64,000 nt of DNA from Ensifer sp. PDNC004 (GCF_016919405.1 NZ_CP070353.1:2418001-2482000), one strand, 5' to 3'. Numbered from the stretch's first letter, positions 35,371 through 44,378 are shown. Notes: generated from the letters alone by a model not told the origin. A program made the numbers and translations.

Positions 35371-36090
35371 TCAGAGGTTTCGCGCCTTGCCGAGCGCGAT
35401 GATCGGTCCAGTGGCCACGCCGGTTGGCGAACCGCCGAGCGGCTCGACGCTGACGGCAAGAACCGAACCGGCGGAGATCCTCGAGCGGAACGTTGACGGC
35501 ACGGCGATTTCGCCTTCCCCGGTCTGCGGCAAAACACCGAGCGAAATCGCCGGATTGCTGCCGTTGATCAGCCAGAGTTCGAGGGATTTCTGTTCCGCCT
35601 GGCTGGCGGCCACCGGCGTTACATGCAGGCGGCCCGATGCCCGGTCGAAGCGGGCGACGAGATCGATGGCGGCCCCTTTGCCCGTAAGCTCTGCAACGAG
35701 CGAAGCACCGGTCGAGGGCGTCTCGAACAGGCCGGCCATGGAGGCGGCCATCACCATCAGCGCGGCGAGCGAGGCCAGCGCCAACCCACGCCAGAGCGCC
35801 AGCGAATGCCACAGCCCGCGGGACCGCGCAGGCTCCGGCCGAAACGTATCGAACAGTTGCCGCTCGATCGCGGCGAAGGTCCTGGGTGGAGGCACCACCG
35901 GATCGTAGGCTTCGTCGAAGGAGGATAGGTTGCTCTGCCAGCGGTCGACCATGGCGGCGAAGTTGCGATCGGAGGCAAGCCGGGCTTCGACCTTGCGGCG
36001 ATCGTCGGCAGACAACACGCCGAGCACGTACTCGCCCGCAATCACCTCGTCGCGGCGAAAGTCCCGGCCCTCTGGGGTTGGTGTTGTCAT
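35371..36090 (-). CDS. Anti-sigma factor (RskA/ChrR-like, membrane-anchored)
   Basis: A 239-residue protein with a cytoplasmic N-terminal anti-sigma domain (DEVIAGEYVLGVLSADDRRKVEARLASD near residues 14-42), one membrane helix (LALASLAALMVMAASMAGLF near 105), and a periplasmic RskA-type C-terminus (SLELWLINGSNPAISLGVL). There is no zinc HxxxCxxC motif. Its ATG overlaps the sigma factor stop by 4 bp, the usual coupling for balanced production. Expected to hold the adjacent ECF sigma factor at the membrane until an envelope signal releases it. Confidence 0.9.
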   Translation of the reverse strand: MTTPTPEGRDFRRDEVIAGEYVLGVLSADDRRKVEARLASDRNFAAMVDRWQSNLSSFDEAYDPVVPPPRTFAAIERQLFDTFRPEPARSRGLWHSLALWRGLALASLAALMVMAASMAGLFETPSTGASLVAELTGKGAAIDLVARFDRASGRLHVTPVAASQAEQKSLELWLINGSNPAISLGVLPQTGEGEIAVPSTFRSRISAGSVLAVSVEPLGGSPTGVATGPIIALGKARNL

Positions 36091-36626
36091 CGCTCCATAC
36101 ACTCTCGCAACTTCAGGAGACTGCGCCTCAACCAAGTCCGCATCGTGTTCAGCGGCACCGCGAAGACGTCAGCCAGTTCCTGGTAGCTCAGGCCCTCGAC
36201 ATAGGCGCGCCGCACCGCTTCCGCGCGGTCTTTTTCAAGCTCCTCCATGCAGGCGTCGATCCGCCTGCCCTCCGCTTTCACCACTGCCGATTTTTCCGGA
36301 TCGGCAGCAGGATCAGCCAAATCGTAGGCTTCGTCAATCACGTTGGCGGCTGGTTTGCGCGCCCGGATGAGATCGATCGCCTGATTGCGCGCGATCGCCG
36401 CCAGCCAGGACGCCGCCGACGCCTGTCCTTGCGCGAAACGCCCGGCGCGCTGCCAGATCTTGACGTAGATTTCCTGCAGGGCTTCTTCCGCTTCGCTCCT
36501 GTTTGCAAGGATACGCAAGCAGATGCCGAAGAGTTTCGGGCTGGTCTGGCGATAGAGTTCGGAAAAGGCATCGCGGTCGCCGAGCGAAATGCGGCCGAGC
36601 AGCCCGGCTATGTCCTCGTCCATCAT
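36087..36626 (-). CDS. ECF RNA polymerase sigma factor (SigK/RpoE-like)
   Basis: A 179-residue ECF sigma factor. Region 2 (AFSELYRQTSPKLFGICLRI near residue 20 and [19 protein letters not shown] near 43) recognises the -10 element; region 4 (EAVRRAYVEGLSYQELADVFAVPLNTMRTWLRRSLLKLRE, residues 136-175) recognises -35. It resembles the SigK/RskA pairing more than the EcfG general stress type. The cognate anti-sigma gene follows with a 4-bp overlap, and fasciclin and msrB lie downstream on the same strand as likely targets. No clear ECF promoter pair could be assigned by eye. Confidence 0.92.
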   Translation of the reverse strand: MMDEDIAGLLGRISLGDRDAFSELYRQTSPKLFGICLRILANRSEAEEALQEIYVKIWQRAGRFAQGQASAASWLAAIARNQAIDLIRARKPAANVIDEAYDLADPAADPEKSAVVKAEGRRIDACMEELEKDRAEAVRRAYVEGLSYQELADVFAVPLNTMRTWLRRSLLKLRECMER

Positions 36627-36782
36627 CCAGTGCGCGCCCCAAAGCCTCGTTCACGAACGGAGATAGGGCGCTGATCACAATGTGCCAGCCGTTCCGTCAT
36701 TCCGGCTTTATCTTGTTCGCCGATCATTCCCTCGGTCCGGAACTTGCGCTAAACAGCAGCCGGTATTTTTCGAGGGTCCGCC

Positions 36783-37670
36783 ATGTCCGCCAATGAAAGT
36801 GAAATCCAGGCACGCCTGCTCACCCAGGCCCTGCCCTACATGCAGCGCTACGAAAACAAGACGATCGTCGTCAAATATGGCGGCCACGCCATGGGCAACA
36901 GCGAGCTCGGCCGCGCTTTTGCCAGCGACATCGCGCTTCTGAAACAGTCGGGCGTCAACCCGATCGTCGTGCATGGCGGCGGCCCGCAGATCGGCGCGAT
37001 GCTGACGAAGATGGGCATCGAATCGAAGTTCGAAGGCGGCCTGCGCGTCACCGACGAAAAGACCGTCGAGATCGTCGAGATGGTGCTGGCCGGCTCGATC
37101 AACAAGGAGATCGTCGCACTCATCAACCAAACAGGCGAATGGGCGATCGGCCTTTGTGGCAAGGACGGCAACATGGTCTTCGCCGAAAAGGCGCGCAAGA
37201 CCATCAAGGATCCGGACAGCAACATCGAGCGCGTGCTCGATCTCGGCTTCGTCGGCGAAGTGGTCGAAGTCGACCGCACGCTGATCGACCTGCTTGCCCG
37301 CTCGGAAATGATCCCGGTGATCGCGCCGGTGGCGCCGGGCCGTGACGGCCACACCTACAACATCAACGCCGATACCTTTGCCGGCGCGATTGCCGGCGCG
37401 CTCAACGCCACGCGCCTGCTGTTCCTGACGGACGTTCCGGGCGTGCTCGACAAGCAGGGCAACCTGATCAAGGAACTCTCGGTTTCCCAGGCGCGTGCAC
37501 TAATTGCCGACGGCACGATCTCCGGCGGCATGATCCCGAAGGTCGAGACCTGCATCGACGCGATCAAGGCGGGCGTCCAGGGCGTCGTCATCCTCAATGG
37601 CAAGACCGCCCATTCGGTGCTGCTCGAAATCTTCACCGAGCGCGGCGCCGGCACGCTGATCGTGCCCTGA
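36783..37670 (+). CDS. argB: Acetylglutamate kinase
   Basis: Phosphorylates N-acetyl-L-glutamate, second step of arginine synthesis. The 295-residue protein has [10 protein letters not shown] near residue 30 (phosphate-binding lysine), [13 protein letters not shown] near 62, the acetylglutamate site at GLRVTD near 88, and [28 protein letters not shown] near 198. The N-terminal helix of about 20 residues ([19 protein letters not shown]) is the extension found in arginine-inhibitable hexameric enzymes, implying feedback control and possible PII interaction. A bidirectional terminator follows. Confidence 0.97.
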   Translation: MSANESEIQARLLTQALPYMQRYENKTIVVKYGGHAMGNSELGRAFASDIALLKQSGVNPIVVHGGGPQIGAMLTKMGIESKFEGGLRVTDEKTVEIVEMVLAGSINKEIVALINQTGEWAIGLCGKDGNMVFAEKARKTIKDPDSNIERVLDLGFVGEVVEVDRTLIDLLARSEMIPVIAPVAPGRDGHTYNINADTFAGAIAGALNATRLLFLTDVPGVLDKQGNLIKELSVSQARALIADGTISGGMIPKVETCIDAIKAGVQGVVILNGKTAHSVLLEIFTERGAGTLIVP

Positions 37671-37701
37671 TCGGCTTCAGCAACCATCGCTTCAAACAAA
37701 A

Positions 37702-37740
37702 AAGCGGGAGAAGGCATCGGCCCTCTCCCGCTTTTGTTTT
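37702..37740. terminator. Bidirectional terminator between argB and the PEP-mutase-family gene
   Basis: Arms AAGCGGGAGA and TCTCCCGCTT with a 12-base loop, preceded by an A-run and followed by TTTTGTTTT, serving convergent genes. Confidence 0.88.
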
Positions 37741-37756
37741 GAACAGCGAGATCCGA

Positions 37757-38524
37757 TCAGCTCTGGTAGACCTCGGTCGCCGCCGCCTTCAGCTTCTCCA
37801 TCATCACGCGATACGGCCCCGGGCCATAGCTGACGCGCGAGACGCCGGCGCGGGCGAGCGCCTTCAGGTCGGGTGCGGTCGGTCGCATCATGATGTTGAC
37901 GGGCAGGCTAGAGGCAGCACAGACCTTGGCGATCAGCGCCTCGTCCACCAGCCACGGCACGAAGAAGCCGCTGGCGCCGGCTTCGGCATAGGCCTTGCCG
38001 CGGGCAATCGCCTCGACGACGAGGCCGGCATGCCGGTTCTCGTCACCCTCCTGCAGGAAGAGATCGGTGCGGGCGTTGATGAACAGGGGGATGCCGCGCC
38101 GGTCGGCCATCTCGCGGATGGCGCGGATGCGCGTCGCCTGCTTTTCGACCGGGTGCACGCCGCCCTTGCCAACGATCTGGTCCTCGAAATTGATGCCGAT
38201 GGCGCCGACGTCAAGGATGCGCGAGACATTGGCGGCACCGGTCGCCGGGTCGTCGGAATAGGCGCCCTCGAAATCGATGCTGACGGGCAGGTCGGTCGAA
38301 GCCACGATCAGGCGCGCGATATCGGAAAGCCATGCCAGCGGCACCTTCTCGCCGTCGCCAAAGCCGTGGGCGGCGGCCACCGACCAGCTTCCGGTCGCAA
38401 GCGCCTTGGCCCCGGCTTCGGCCACCGCCTTGGCGCTGCCGGCGTCCCAGATATTGTAGAGCACGACCGGGTCGCCCTTTTTATGCAGGGCGGCAAAGGC
38501 GAGCGCCTTTTCCTTCTGGTTCAT
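37757..38524 (-). CDS. Isocitrate lyase/PEP mutase family protein
   Basis: A 255-residue (beta/alpha)8 barrel of the isocitrate lyase/phosphoenolpyruvate mutase superfamily. Visible marks are DPVVLYNIWDAGSAKAVAEAG near residue 19, DFEGAYSDDP near 83, GINFEDQIVGKGGVHP near 108 and FINARTD near 148, which match the oxaloacetate decarboxylase/2-methylisocitrate lyase-like subgroup. The lyase cysteine motif KKCGH is absent, so it is not a true isocitrate or methylisocitrate lyase. Its start overlaps the ada stop by 4 bp, so it is translated from the ada transcript. Confidence 0.87.
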   Translation of the reverse strand: MNQKEKALAFAALHKKGDPVVLYNIWDAGSAKAVAEAGAKALATGSWSVAAAHGFGDGEKVPLAWLSDIARLIVASTDLPVSIDFEGAYSDDPATGAANVSRILDVGAIGINFEDQIVGKGGVHPVEKQATRIRAIREMADRRGIPLFINARTDLFLQEGDENRHAGLVVEAIARGKAYAEAGASGFFVPWLVDEALIAKVCAASSLPVNIMMRPTAPDLKALARAGVSRVSYGPGPYRVMMEKLKAAATEVYQS

Positions 38525-39600
38525 TGCGTTTCCTCCACCAATAGGCTGACTGGTTTCATCTTCGCCTCGTGCCGAAGCAGCCATTGCTTGCGCCATAGCC
38601 CGCCGCCGTAGCCGGTCAACGAACCATCCGCGCCGAGGCAACGGTGGCACGGAATGACGATGGCGATCCGGTTGGAACCGTTGGCCTTGGCGACCGCACG
38701 AGCGGACTGGATGGTAGCGACCTCGCGGGCAATGTCACCATAGGAACGCGTTCCGCCGGCGGGAATCTTCACGAGCTTCGCCCAGACGTTGCGCTCGAAG
38801 GGCGTCCCCCCAGGCGCAAGCGGGGTTTGAAATCCGCTCGCCTCGCCGGCGAAATAGCTCTTCAGCTCGCCTTCGATCTGGTCGATCGGCGTCGTCCGGC
38901 CGGGAACGATGGCCGAGCGCGTCGCGCGCTTCAGCGCCTCCAGTTCCGTCGGCAGCGCCTTGCGTTCGTGGAACTCCAGCAGATGGAGGTGCGTCGCATC
39001 GGCAACCGCGACCATCGGCCCGATCGGCGTTTCGATCCAGTCGGACGAGAGCAGCGCCCTCCCCTGGGCTGCCGCCGGCGCATCGCCGAGCAGGCGCTGG
39101 AAGGCGGCGCGAAAGCCGCTCGGCGATTGATAGCCGGCCTCGAGCTGCGCATCGATCACCCGCCCGCCGTCCGCGAGCTGGCGGGCGGCGAGCCCCAGGC
39201 GGCGATGCCGCGCGAGATCGAGGAAGGTAATGCCGAGCGCGCGCTTGAAGGCACGCCGGACGGTCGACGGATCGAGCCCGCGGCGAACGAGATCGTCCTC
39301 GCTCCAGCGCCGCTCGGGCGCCGCTTCCAGTGCCTGCAGAAGCTCCTGGACGAGCGGGTCCTTGGCGCCGAAGGTGGCAAGCGGCCGGCACCGCTGGCAG
39401 GGGCGGAAGCCCGTCTCCAGGCAGGTTCCGATCGAGCCGACGAAGATCGTATTCTCCCGCTTCGGCTTGCGGGCGGGGCAAGACAGGCGGCAGAAGACGC
39501 CTGTTGTCTTGACGCAGACGAAGGCGGAACCTTCGTAGTCGCTGCTGCGCGCAATCAGTGCATCGTAGAGCGTGTCATCGGAGGGGAGATCGAACAACAT
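38521..39600 (-). CDS. ada: Ada-type methylphosphotriester/O6-methylguanine-DNA methyltransferase and regulator
   Basis: Repairs alkylated DNA by irreversible methyl transfer and activates the adaptive response. The 359-residue protein has all three parts: the N-terminal zinc domain with GVFCRLSCPARKPKREN (acceptor Cys near residue 37) and FRPCQRCRP; an AraC helix-turn-helix (residues about 90-180, LGITFLDLARHRRLGLAARQL); and a C-terminal methyltransferase with acceptor cysteine in IVIPCHRCLG near residue 322, after GTRSYGDIA. Start at 39600. The PEP-mutase-family gene is coupled downstream. Confidence 0.95.
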   Translation of the reverse strand: MLFDLPSDDTLYDALIARSSDYEGSAFVCVKTTGVFCRLSCPARKPKRENTIFVGSIGTCLETGFRPCQRCRPLATFGAKDPLVQELLQALEAAPERRWSEDDLVRRGLDPSTVRRAFKRALGITFLDLARHRRLGLAARQLADGGRVIDAQLEAGYQSPSGFRAAFQRLLGDAPAAAQGRALLSSDWIETPIGPMVAVADATHLHLLEFHERKALPTELEALKRATRSAIVPGRTTPIDQIEGELKSYFAGEASGFQTPLAPGGTPFERNVWAKLVKIPAGGTRSYGDIAREVATIQSARAVAKANGSNRIAIVIPCHRCLGADGSLTGYGGGLWRKQWLLRHEAKMKPVSLLVEETQ

Positions 39601-39676
39601 GCTGCCGTTCTAGCACGCCGCGGGGTCGGGCGACGCCGGTTTTCGGGCGTCTATTTTGTGAGATCAGCGCCCGTCT

Positions 39677-40591
39677 TCAGATGAGGACCAGCATTACGAC
39701 GCCAAGCACGATCAGGAGGCAGCCCAAAAGCTCCAGCCGGTTGATCCATTCCCGGAAGATGAAGAAGGACGAGGCGAAGGTGAAGAGCATTTCCACCTGG
39801 GCCACGACCTTGACGACGGCCGCCTGCTGCAGGGTCATCGCCATGAACCAGCCGAAGGAGGCAGACGCGCCGACGAAGCCGACAACAAAGGCCGGCTTCC
39901 AGGCGGCCGCGATGCGCGGTAGCTCGTCGCGCTCGCGCAGCACGATCCAGATCAGCATGACGACGGTCTGCAGGAGGATGACGAAGCCAAGCGTGAAGCT
40001 TGCCTGCATCATGTAGTCGGGTGCCGGCAGGCTCGGCGCCAGTGCGAGCGACGCCGAACGGTAGGCGACGGCCGAAAGGCCGAAGAAGGTGCCGGACAGC
40101 AGGCCGATGCCGGCCGTGCGCGAGAATACGGAGGTCACCAGCGTGCGCGCGCTCAGGGTCGTGCGCGCCACCGAAATCAGCATCACGCCGACGACCGAGA
40201 TGGCGATCGCCACCAGCGTACCCTCGCTCGCCTTTTCACCGAGGAAGATCAGACCGAAGAGAGCCGCCTGCGCCGGCTCGGTGCGCGAATAGGCGGTGCC
40301 GACGGCGAAGTTGCGGAAGGAGAAGAGATGGACGAGCAGGAAGGTCGCGGCAATCTGCGCAAGCCCCCCGATCACCGCCCAGAGGAAGAATGTGCCATTC
40401 GGCACCGGCAGCGGACGGCCCACCACCTGCCAGAGCACAAGGAGATAGAGGAAGGCGAACGGCAGGCCGAAGCCGAAGCGCACGAAGGTCGCACCCGTCG
40501 TGCCCATGACGCCTTTCAAGTGTTTCTGCATTGCGGAGCGGACATTCTGAAGGAAGGCCGCGGCGATGGTGATGAGGACCCAGGTTTCCAT
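39677..40591 (-). CDS. DMT-superfamily (EamA-like) transporter
   Basis: A 304-residue ten-helix permease. It starts METWVLITIAAAFLQNVRSAMQKHLKG, and its two repeats are joined near residue 145. The C-terminal helix series FASSFFIFREWINRLELLGCLLIVLGVVMLVLI is typical of EamA proteins. The FSFRNFAVGTAYSRTEPAQAALFGLIFLGE segment near residue 90 marks the last helix pair of repeat one. Substrate unknown. It is 76 bp upstream of ada on the same strand and could be transcribed with it. Confidence 0.87.
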   Translation of the reverse strand: METWVLITIAAAFLQNVRSAMQKHLKGVMGTTGATFVRFGFGLPFAFLYLLVLWQVVGRPLPVPNGTFFLWAVIGGLAQIAATFLLVHLFSFRNFAVGTAYSRTEPAQAALFGLIFLGEKASEGTLVAIAISVVGVMLISVARTTLSARTLVTSVFSRTAGIGLLSGTFFGLSAVAYRSASLALAPSLPAPDYMMQASFTLGFVILLQTVVMLIWIVLRERDELPRIAAAWKPAFVVGFVGASASFGWFMAMTLQQAAVVKVVAQVEMLFTFASSFFIFREWINRLELLGCLLIVLGVVMLVLI

Positions 40592-40649
40592 CGTTTCGAG
40601 CTAGCATGCAGGCCGGCTCATTGCCAAGGACCACCTAACGGACCGACCG

Positions 40650-41447
40650 CTACTCTGCCCGTTCCCGCGCCTCTGCGAGTTCGGTGCCCTCGCTGATCGT
40701 GATCCGCGGCGCTTCGTCCTCGAAGGTCTTCACACGCTGATCGTAATTGGGCGCGAGCGTCCCGAGCACACGGTCCCAGAAGGAGAAGTAGTTGGCGTAA
40801 TTGTACCTGAAGCCCGAATGGTGCTGATCATGGAACGTCGTGCACAGCAGCGGAGACGGGTAGCGCGCAGTCGAAGCGGCAAAATATTCAAAGCCGCAAT
40901 GTCCGATCATGCCGTTGAAATGTTCGAACAGCCGATGGGCGACGAGCACCAGCGGCGGAAACGGCACGACGAAAACGACGACGGCCGAAAAGCTCTGAAG
41001 CAGGAAGTTGTCGACGACGTCTTCCGAATAGGTGCTCCAGATTGTTGGTGCGACGCTTTTATGATGCAGGGCATGCAGCGGATAGAGCCACTTGGTGTGC
41101 AGCAGCCGGTGCATAAAATAGAACCAGGCATCGTAGAGGATCATGCTGAGCACGAAGAGCGGCAGGGCGTTCCACCAGGTGAGCGTCCAGGGCGCCGGCG
41201 CCCAGCCCTTCTGCTGGGCGTAAAGCCCGATCGTCAGCGGCAGGCAGGCGCTGAACATCGATTTGAGGCTCTGGCGGATCTCGGCGCTGCGGCGTTTGTC
41301 GGAGCCGCGTCCCTTCTGGATCTTTCGCTCGGGGTTTCGCTCGTTGAGCCATGTGATCCCATGGCCGAGCGCGAAATAGGTGACGACCGTGAACGTGTAA
41401 AATCCGAACAGAAAGAGCAGATAAAACACTTCGTCAGACATTGGCAT
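40650..41447 (-). CDS. Sterol desaturase/fatty acid hydroxylase family protein
   Basis: A 265-residue integral membrane di-iron hydroxylase. The three histidine clusters are present: HRLLHTKWLYPLHALHHK near residues 113-130, HRLFEHFNGMIGHCGFEY near 166-183 and TTFHDQHHSGFRYNYANYFSFWDRVLGT near 195-222. Hydrophobic helices surround them. The family hydroxylates or desaturates sterols, fatty acids or lipid A acyl chains; the exact lipid is not predictable. Two start codons lie six bases apart; the first was used, with GGGGA ahead. Confidence 0.9.
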   Translation of the reverse strand: MPMSDEVFYLLFLFGFYTFTVVTYFALGHGITWLNERNPERKIQKGRGSDKRRSAEIRQSLKSMFSACLPLTIGLYAQQKGWAPAPWTLTWWNALPLFVLSMILYDAWFYFMHRLLHTKWLYPLHALHHKSVAPTIWSTYSEDVVDNFLLQSFSAVVVFVVPFPPLVLVAHRLFEHFNGMIGHCGFEYFAASTARYPSPLLCTTFHDQHHSGFRYNYANYFSFWDRVLGTLAPNYDQRVKTFEDEAPRITISEGTELAEARERAE

Positions 41448-41600
41448 CCGCGTCCCCGAGCCAAAAACCGCGCGAGCCGGAAGATGCCACGCACAACTGC
41501 CAATTCAAAGCGCTAATCTATGCGCGAGCATTACGCCCCCCGCACCCCGCATCGCTATTTTCCCGTTTGCCGCCACGGTTGGCCGTGTCATAAGGCGGTC

Positions 41601-42314
41601 ATGAAAAAGCTCGACCGCCTGCCGACCCGCTCCGAATTCGCCCATGTCACCGACTGGGTGTTCGACCTCGACAACACGCTCTATCCGCACCACGTCAACC
41701 TGTTTGCGCAGATCGACCGCAACATGACGGCCTATGTGGCGAAGCTTTTGTCGCTGGAGCCGGCCGACGCCAAGAAGCTGCAGAAGGATTACTACCGCGA
41801 CCACGGCACGACGCTCAAAGGCCTGATGGTCCATCACGGCATCGATCCGAACGAGTTCCTCGAGCAGGCGCATGCGATCGACTATTCGATCGTTCCGGCC
41901 GACCCGGCGCTCGGCGAGGCCATCAAGTCGCTTCCTGGCCGCAAGTTCATCTTCACCAATGGCAGTGTTGCCCATGCGCAGATGACGGCCCGGGCACTCG
42001 GCATCCTCGACCATTTCGACGACATCTTCGACATCGTCGCCGCCGATTTCGTGCCGAAGCCCGCCGGCGAGACCTATGACAAGTTCATGAGCCTGCACCG
42101 GGTCGATACCCGCAATGCCGCCATGTTCGAGGACCTGCCGCGCAATCTCCTGGTGCCGAAAGCGCTGGGCATGAAGACTGTGCTGCTGGTGCCGCAGAAC
42201 CTCGAATACACCTTTGCGGAATCCTGGGAAAAGTCGAACGACACCGACGAACAGATCGACTACGTGACGGAAGACCTCACGGGCTTCCTGCGCCGTCTCC
42301 TCACGGATCTCTAG
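41601..42314 (+). CDS. HAD-family pyrimidine 5'-nucleotidase
   Basis: A 237-residue HAD hydrolase of the PPM1/SDT1-type pyrimidine nucleotidase group. Catalytic motif I is VFDLDNTLYP near residue 17, motif II IFTNGS near 115, and the metal-binding end MFEDLPRNLLVPKALGMKTV near 175. The cap domain is helical. It should dephosphorylate UMP/CMP or related phosphates. An open extension upstream of 41601 has a non-homologous look, and the chosen MKKLDRLPTRSEF start matches rhizobial relatives as I know them. It is divergent from the hydroxylase gene. Confidence 0.9.
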   Translation: MKKLDRLPTRSEFAHVTDWVFDLDNTLYPHHVNLFAQIDRNMTAYVAKLLSLEPADAKKLQKDYYRDHGTTLKGLMVHHGIDPNEFLEQAHAIDYSIVPADPALGEAIKSLPGRKFIFTNGSVAHAQMTARALGILDHFDDIFDIVAADFVPKPAGETYDKFMSLHRVDTRNAAMFEDLPRNLLVPKALGMKTVLLVPQNLEYTFAESWEKSNDTDEQIDYVTEDLTGFLRRLLTDL

Positions 42315-42484
42315 AAAAACGGACGCGGGTGGAACACCGCAGAGACGGTGTCGCGCGCGCCCCGACACAATTTCGCCGCCGAAAAACCCCTTTTCGGCCA
42401 ATGACTTAAATTACCAAAGTTTAACTGGTGCCGGCTGCACCTGCGTCTATCCTTGCGATCAGAAACAACCGATCGAAAGGACGC

Positions 42485-43009
42485 ATGATGCCGAACAAGA
42501 CCCTGATCCTCGGCGTGGCTGCACTCTCCGTCGCCGTCACCGGAATGGCCTCCCCCTCCTTTGCCGCCCGCGATAAGATGACGCCCGAGCAGCGCGGCCA
42601 GCGCATGATTGAGCGGCTCGACACCAACAAGGACCAGAAGGTTTCGCTCACCGAGTTCCAGGCGCGGATCTCCGACAACTTCAAAACCTTCGACACCAAT
42701 GGCGACGGCCAGATCAGCACCGAAGAGATGAAGGTGAAGCGCGAAGCCTTCCGCGAGGCGCGCAAGGCCTGGAAGGACGCCAAGGCGAAGACCGGCGAAG
42801 AGCGCGAGACCGCCCTTGCCAAGCTGAAGGAAGCCCGCCCGGCCATGCTGCCTGGGCTCAAGCCGAAGGCCTTCAAGCGCGTCGATACCGACAGCAACGG
42901 CTCCCTGAGCGCCAGCGAAGTTTCAAGCGCGGCCGAAGCGATGTTCAAGCGGCGCGACAAGAATGGCGACGGCGTCATCGACGCGGCCGACTTCACCAAA
43001 AAGATCTGA
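42485..43009 (+). CDS. EF-hand calcium-binding exported protein
   Basis: A 174-residue protein with a signal peptide (residues 1 to about 28, ending PSFAARD) and four EF-hand-like loops in two pairs: DTNKDQKVSLTEF near 47, DTNGDGQISTEEM near 70, DTDSNGSLSASEV near 138 and DKNGDGVIDAADF near 158. The loops keep Asp/Asn at calcium positions, so real binding is likely, in the periplasm or outside. A charged helix (KREAFREARKAWKDAKAK) separates the pairs. GAAAGGA precedes the start, where two ATGs are adjacent. Biological role unknown. Confidence 0.88.
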   Translation: MMPNKTLILGVAALSVAVTGMASPSFAARDKMTPEQRGQRMIERLDTNKDQKVSLTEFQARISDNFKTFDTNGDGQISTEEMKVKREAFREARKAWKDAKAKTGEERETALAKLKEARPAMLPGLKPKAFKRVDTDSNGSLSASEVSSAAEAMFKRRDKNGDGVIDAADFTKKI

Positions 43010-43023
43010 CGGGAGCTCTTCTC

Positions 43024-43057
43024 TCTCCCCACCGCCCGGTGGAGAGGCTCCTGCCTA
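43024..43057 (+). repeat. Hairpin plus conserved flank, copy 1 (element shared with 51061-51095)
   Basis: An imperfect hairpin CTCTCCCCACCG/CGGTGGAGAG followed by GAGGCTCCTGCCTA (43044-43057). The same 14-mer, the same CGCCCGGTG apical sequence and a comparable hairpin occur in the gap between the RND genes. A GC terminator directly follows here. Confidence 0.65.
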
Positions 43058-43060
43058 GCC

Positions 43061-43101
43061 CATAGCCCCTTGCAACCCGCGCGAGGGGCTATGCGCTTTT
43101 T
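43061..43101. terminator. Terminator between EF-hand and LOG-family genes
   Basis: Stem CATAGCCCCT/AGGGGCTATG with a 13-base loop, followed by CGCTTTTTCG. Confidence 0.85.
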
Positions 43102-43114
43102 CGAACCGCTGCGA

Positions 43115-44014
43115 TCAGCGGCGGCCGTTTGCCATCGGAACGGACTTCGGGTCGACCGTTTCGTAGAAGCGGGAAATGATATCCCAGGCTTCATCGGCCG
43201 TTTCGACGAACTGGACCAGATCGACATCGTTGGGCGCGATCGTGCCGAATTCGGCGAGCGCCTCGAAATTGACGATCGAGCGCCAGAACTTTTCCCCGAA
43301 CAGAATAAGCGGAACCAGCGCCAGGCGCCCGGTCTGCATCAGCGTCATCGTCTCGAACAGTTCGTCCAGTGTGCCGAAGCCACCGGGGAAAACGGTGACG
43401 GCCTTCGCCCGCAGCAGGAAATGCATCTTACGGATCGCGAAATAGTGGAAGTTGAACGACAGTTCCGGCGTCACGTAGCGGTTGGGCGCCTGCTCGTGCG
43501 GCAGCACGATGTTGAGGCCGATCGACGGCGCGCCGACATCATCGGCGCCGCGATTGCCCGCCTCCATCACGCCCGGCCCGCCGCCGGTGACGACGACATA
43601 TTCCTTGTAGTGCAGCTTGGCCGAATGCTCGGAGCAGAGCCGCGCGAACTTGCGTGCTTCCTCGTAATAGACCGAGGCGGCTTCGAGGTTCTTACGCTGC
43701 GTTTCGTTCTTCGCCGCCCAGGCGTCGCCGCCGGGCTCGGGAATGCGAGCGCCGCCGAACATGACGACGGTGGAGTTGATGCCGCGCTCCTCCAGCATCA
43801 TTTCGGTCTTTAAGAGTTCGAGCTGCAGCCGGATCGGGCGCAGCTCCTCGCGGCAGAGAAAATCGTCGTCGATATAGGCGAGGCGATAGGAAGGCGAAGC
43901 CGATTGCGGCGTGACCGGAACGGTCTGTGCGCGTTGCCGGCTCTGCGAGCTGTCGGCCAGCGGATCCCAGACCCCATCTTTGCGGCGCAGAGCGCGCTTC
44001 TTCATGCGTGCCAT
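43115..44014 (-). CDS. LOG-family (TIGR00730-like) protein, putative cytokinin riboside 5'-monophosphate phosphoribohydrolase
   Basis: A 299-residue Rossmann-type protein. The family's nucleotide site is visible in VVTGGGPGVMEAGNRGADD near residue 140 and PGGFGTLDELFE near 210, the signature of LOG/lysine-decarboxylase-like proteins. LOG enzymes release free cytokinin or act on nucleotide monophosphates; many bacterial members cleave AMP or pyrimidine nucleotides. The N-terminus of about 45 residues is basic and extra. Convergent with the EF-hand gene. Confidence 0.9.
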   Translation of the reverse strand: MARMKKRALRRKDGVWDPLADSSQSRQRAQTVPVTPQSASPSYRLAYIDDDFLCREELRPIRLQLELLKTEMMLEERGINSTVVMFGGARIPEPGGDAWAAKNETQRKNLEAASVYYEEARKFARLCSEHSAKLHYKEYVVVTGGGPGVMEAGNRGADDVGAPSIGLNIVLPHEQAPNRYVTPELSFNFHYFAIRKMHFLLRAKAVTVFPGGFGTLDELFETMTLMQTGRLALVPLILFGEKFWRSIVNFEALAEFGTIAPNDVDLVQFVETADEAWDIISRFYETVDPKSVPMANGRR

Positions 44015-44378
44015 ATTCTCGTCTTTCCCGTCGCGTTCCGGACAATCGGCATCTCGTCCAGACGCGTCCTATCCTCAATCCTCGGTCATGAAGGTCGCAA
44101 GCGCAGCAGCGCGCTGCGGCGCCCTTGCGTATCCCGAACGGGCACGCGGCGCTGTAGTGCCGTGTTCGCCTCAGTTTGCCAAGCCCCGGCCACTGCGGCG
44201 ACCTGAAAAGCCCTTCAACTTTTCAGGATCATGTCGTGCAGCCGCTGCCGCTCGGGACATATCAAGGTCGCTGCAGCAGCTAGATCTGCTGCATAATTTT
44301 GTCCTTAAATCGATTCCGATTTTCGGATTTATGCAGTAGAGCTTTCGCAGGATAACCGCCGAACTTTAAGGAATTCCG
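44015..44378. other. Gap upstream of dapD
   Basis: About 360 bp between the divergent LOG-family gene and dapD. It contains a short inverted repeat GCAGCAG/CTGCTGC (about 44273-44292) and the 54-bp palindromic repeat at 44286-44339. No gene is supported. TAAGGAATTCCG just before dapD supplies its ribosome site. Confidence 0.6.
44286..44339. repeat. Intergenic palindromic repeat, copy 2 (upstream of dapD)
   Basis: CTGCTGCATAA (44286-44296) pairs with TTATGCAGTAG (44329-44339) around a centre with TCCGA and TCGGA arms. It is the second copy of the element at 1364-1416. It starts 93 bp before the dapD ATG and may lie in its leader. Confidence 0.75.
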
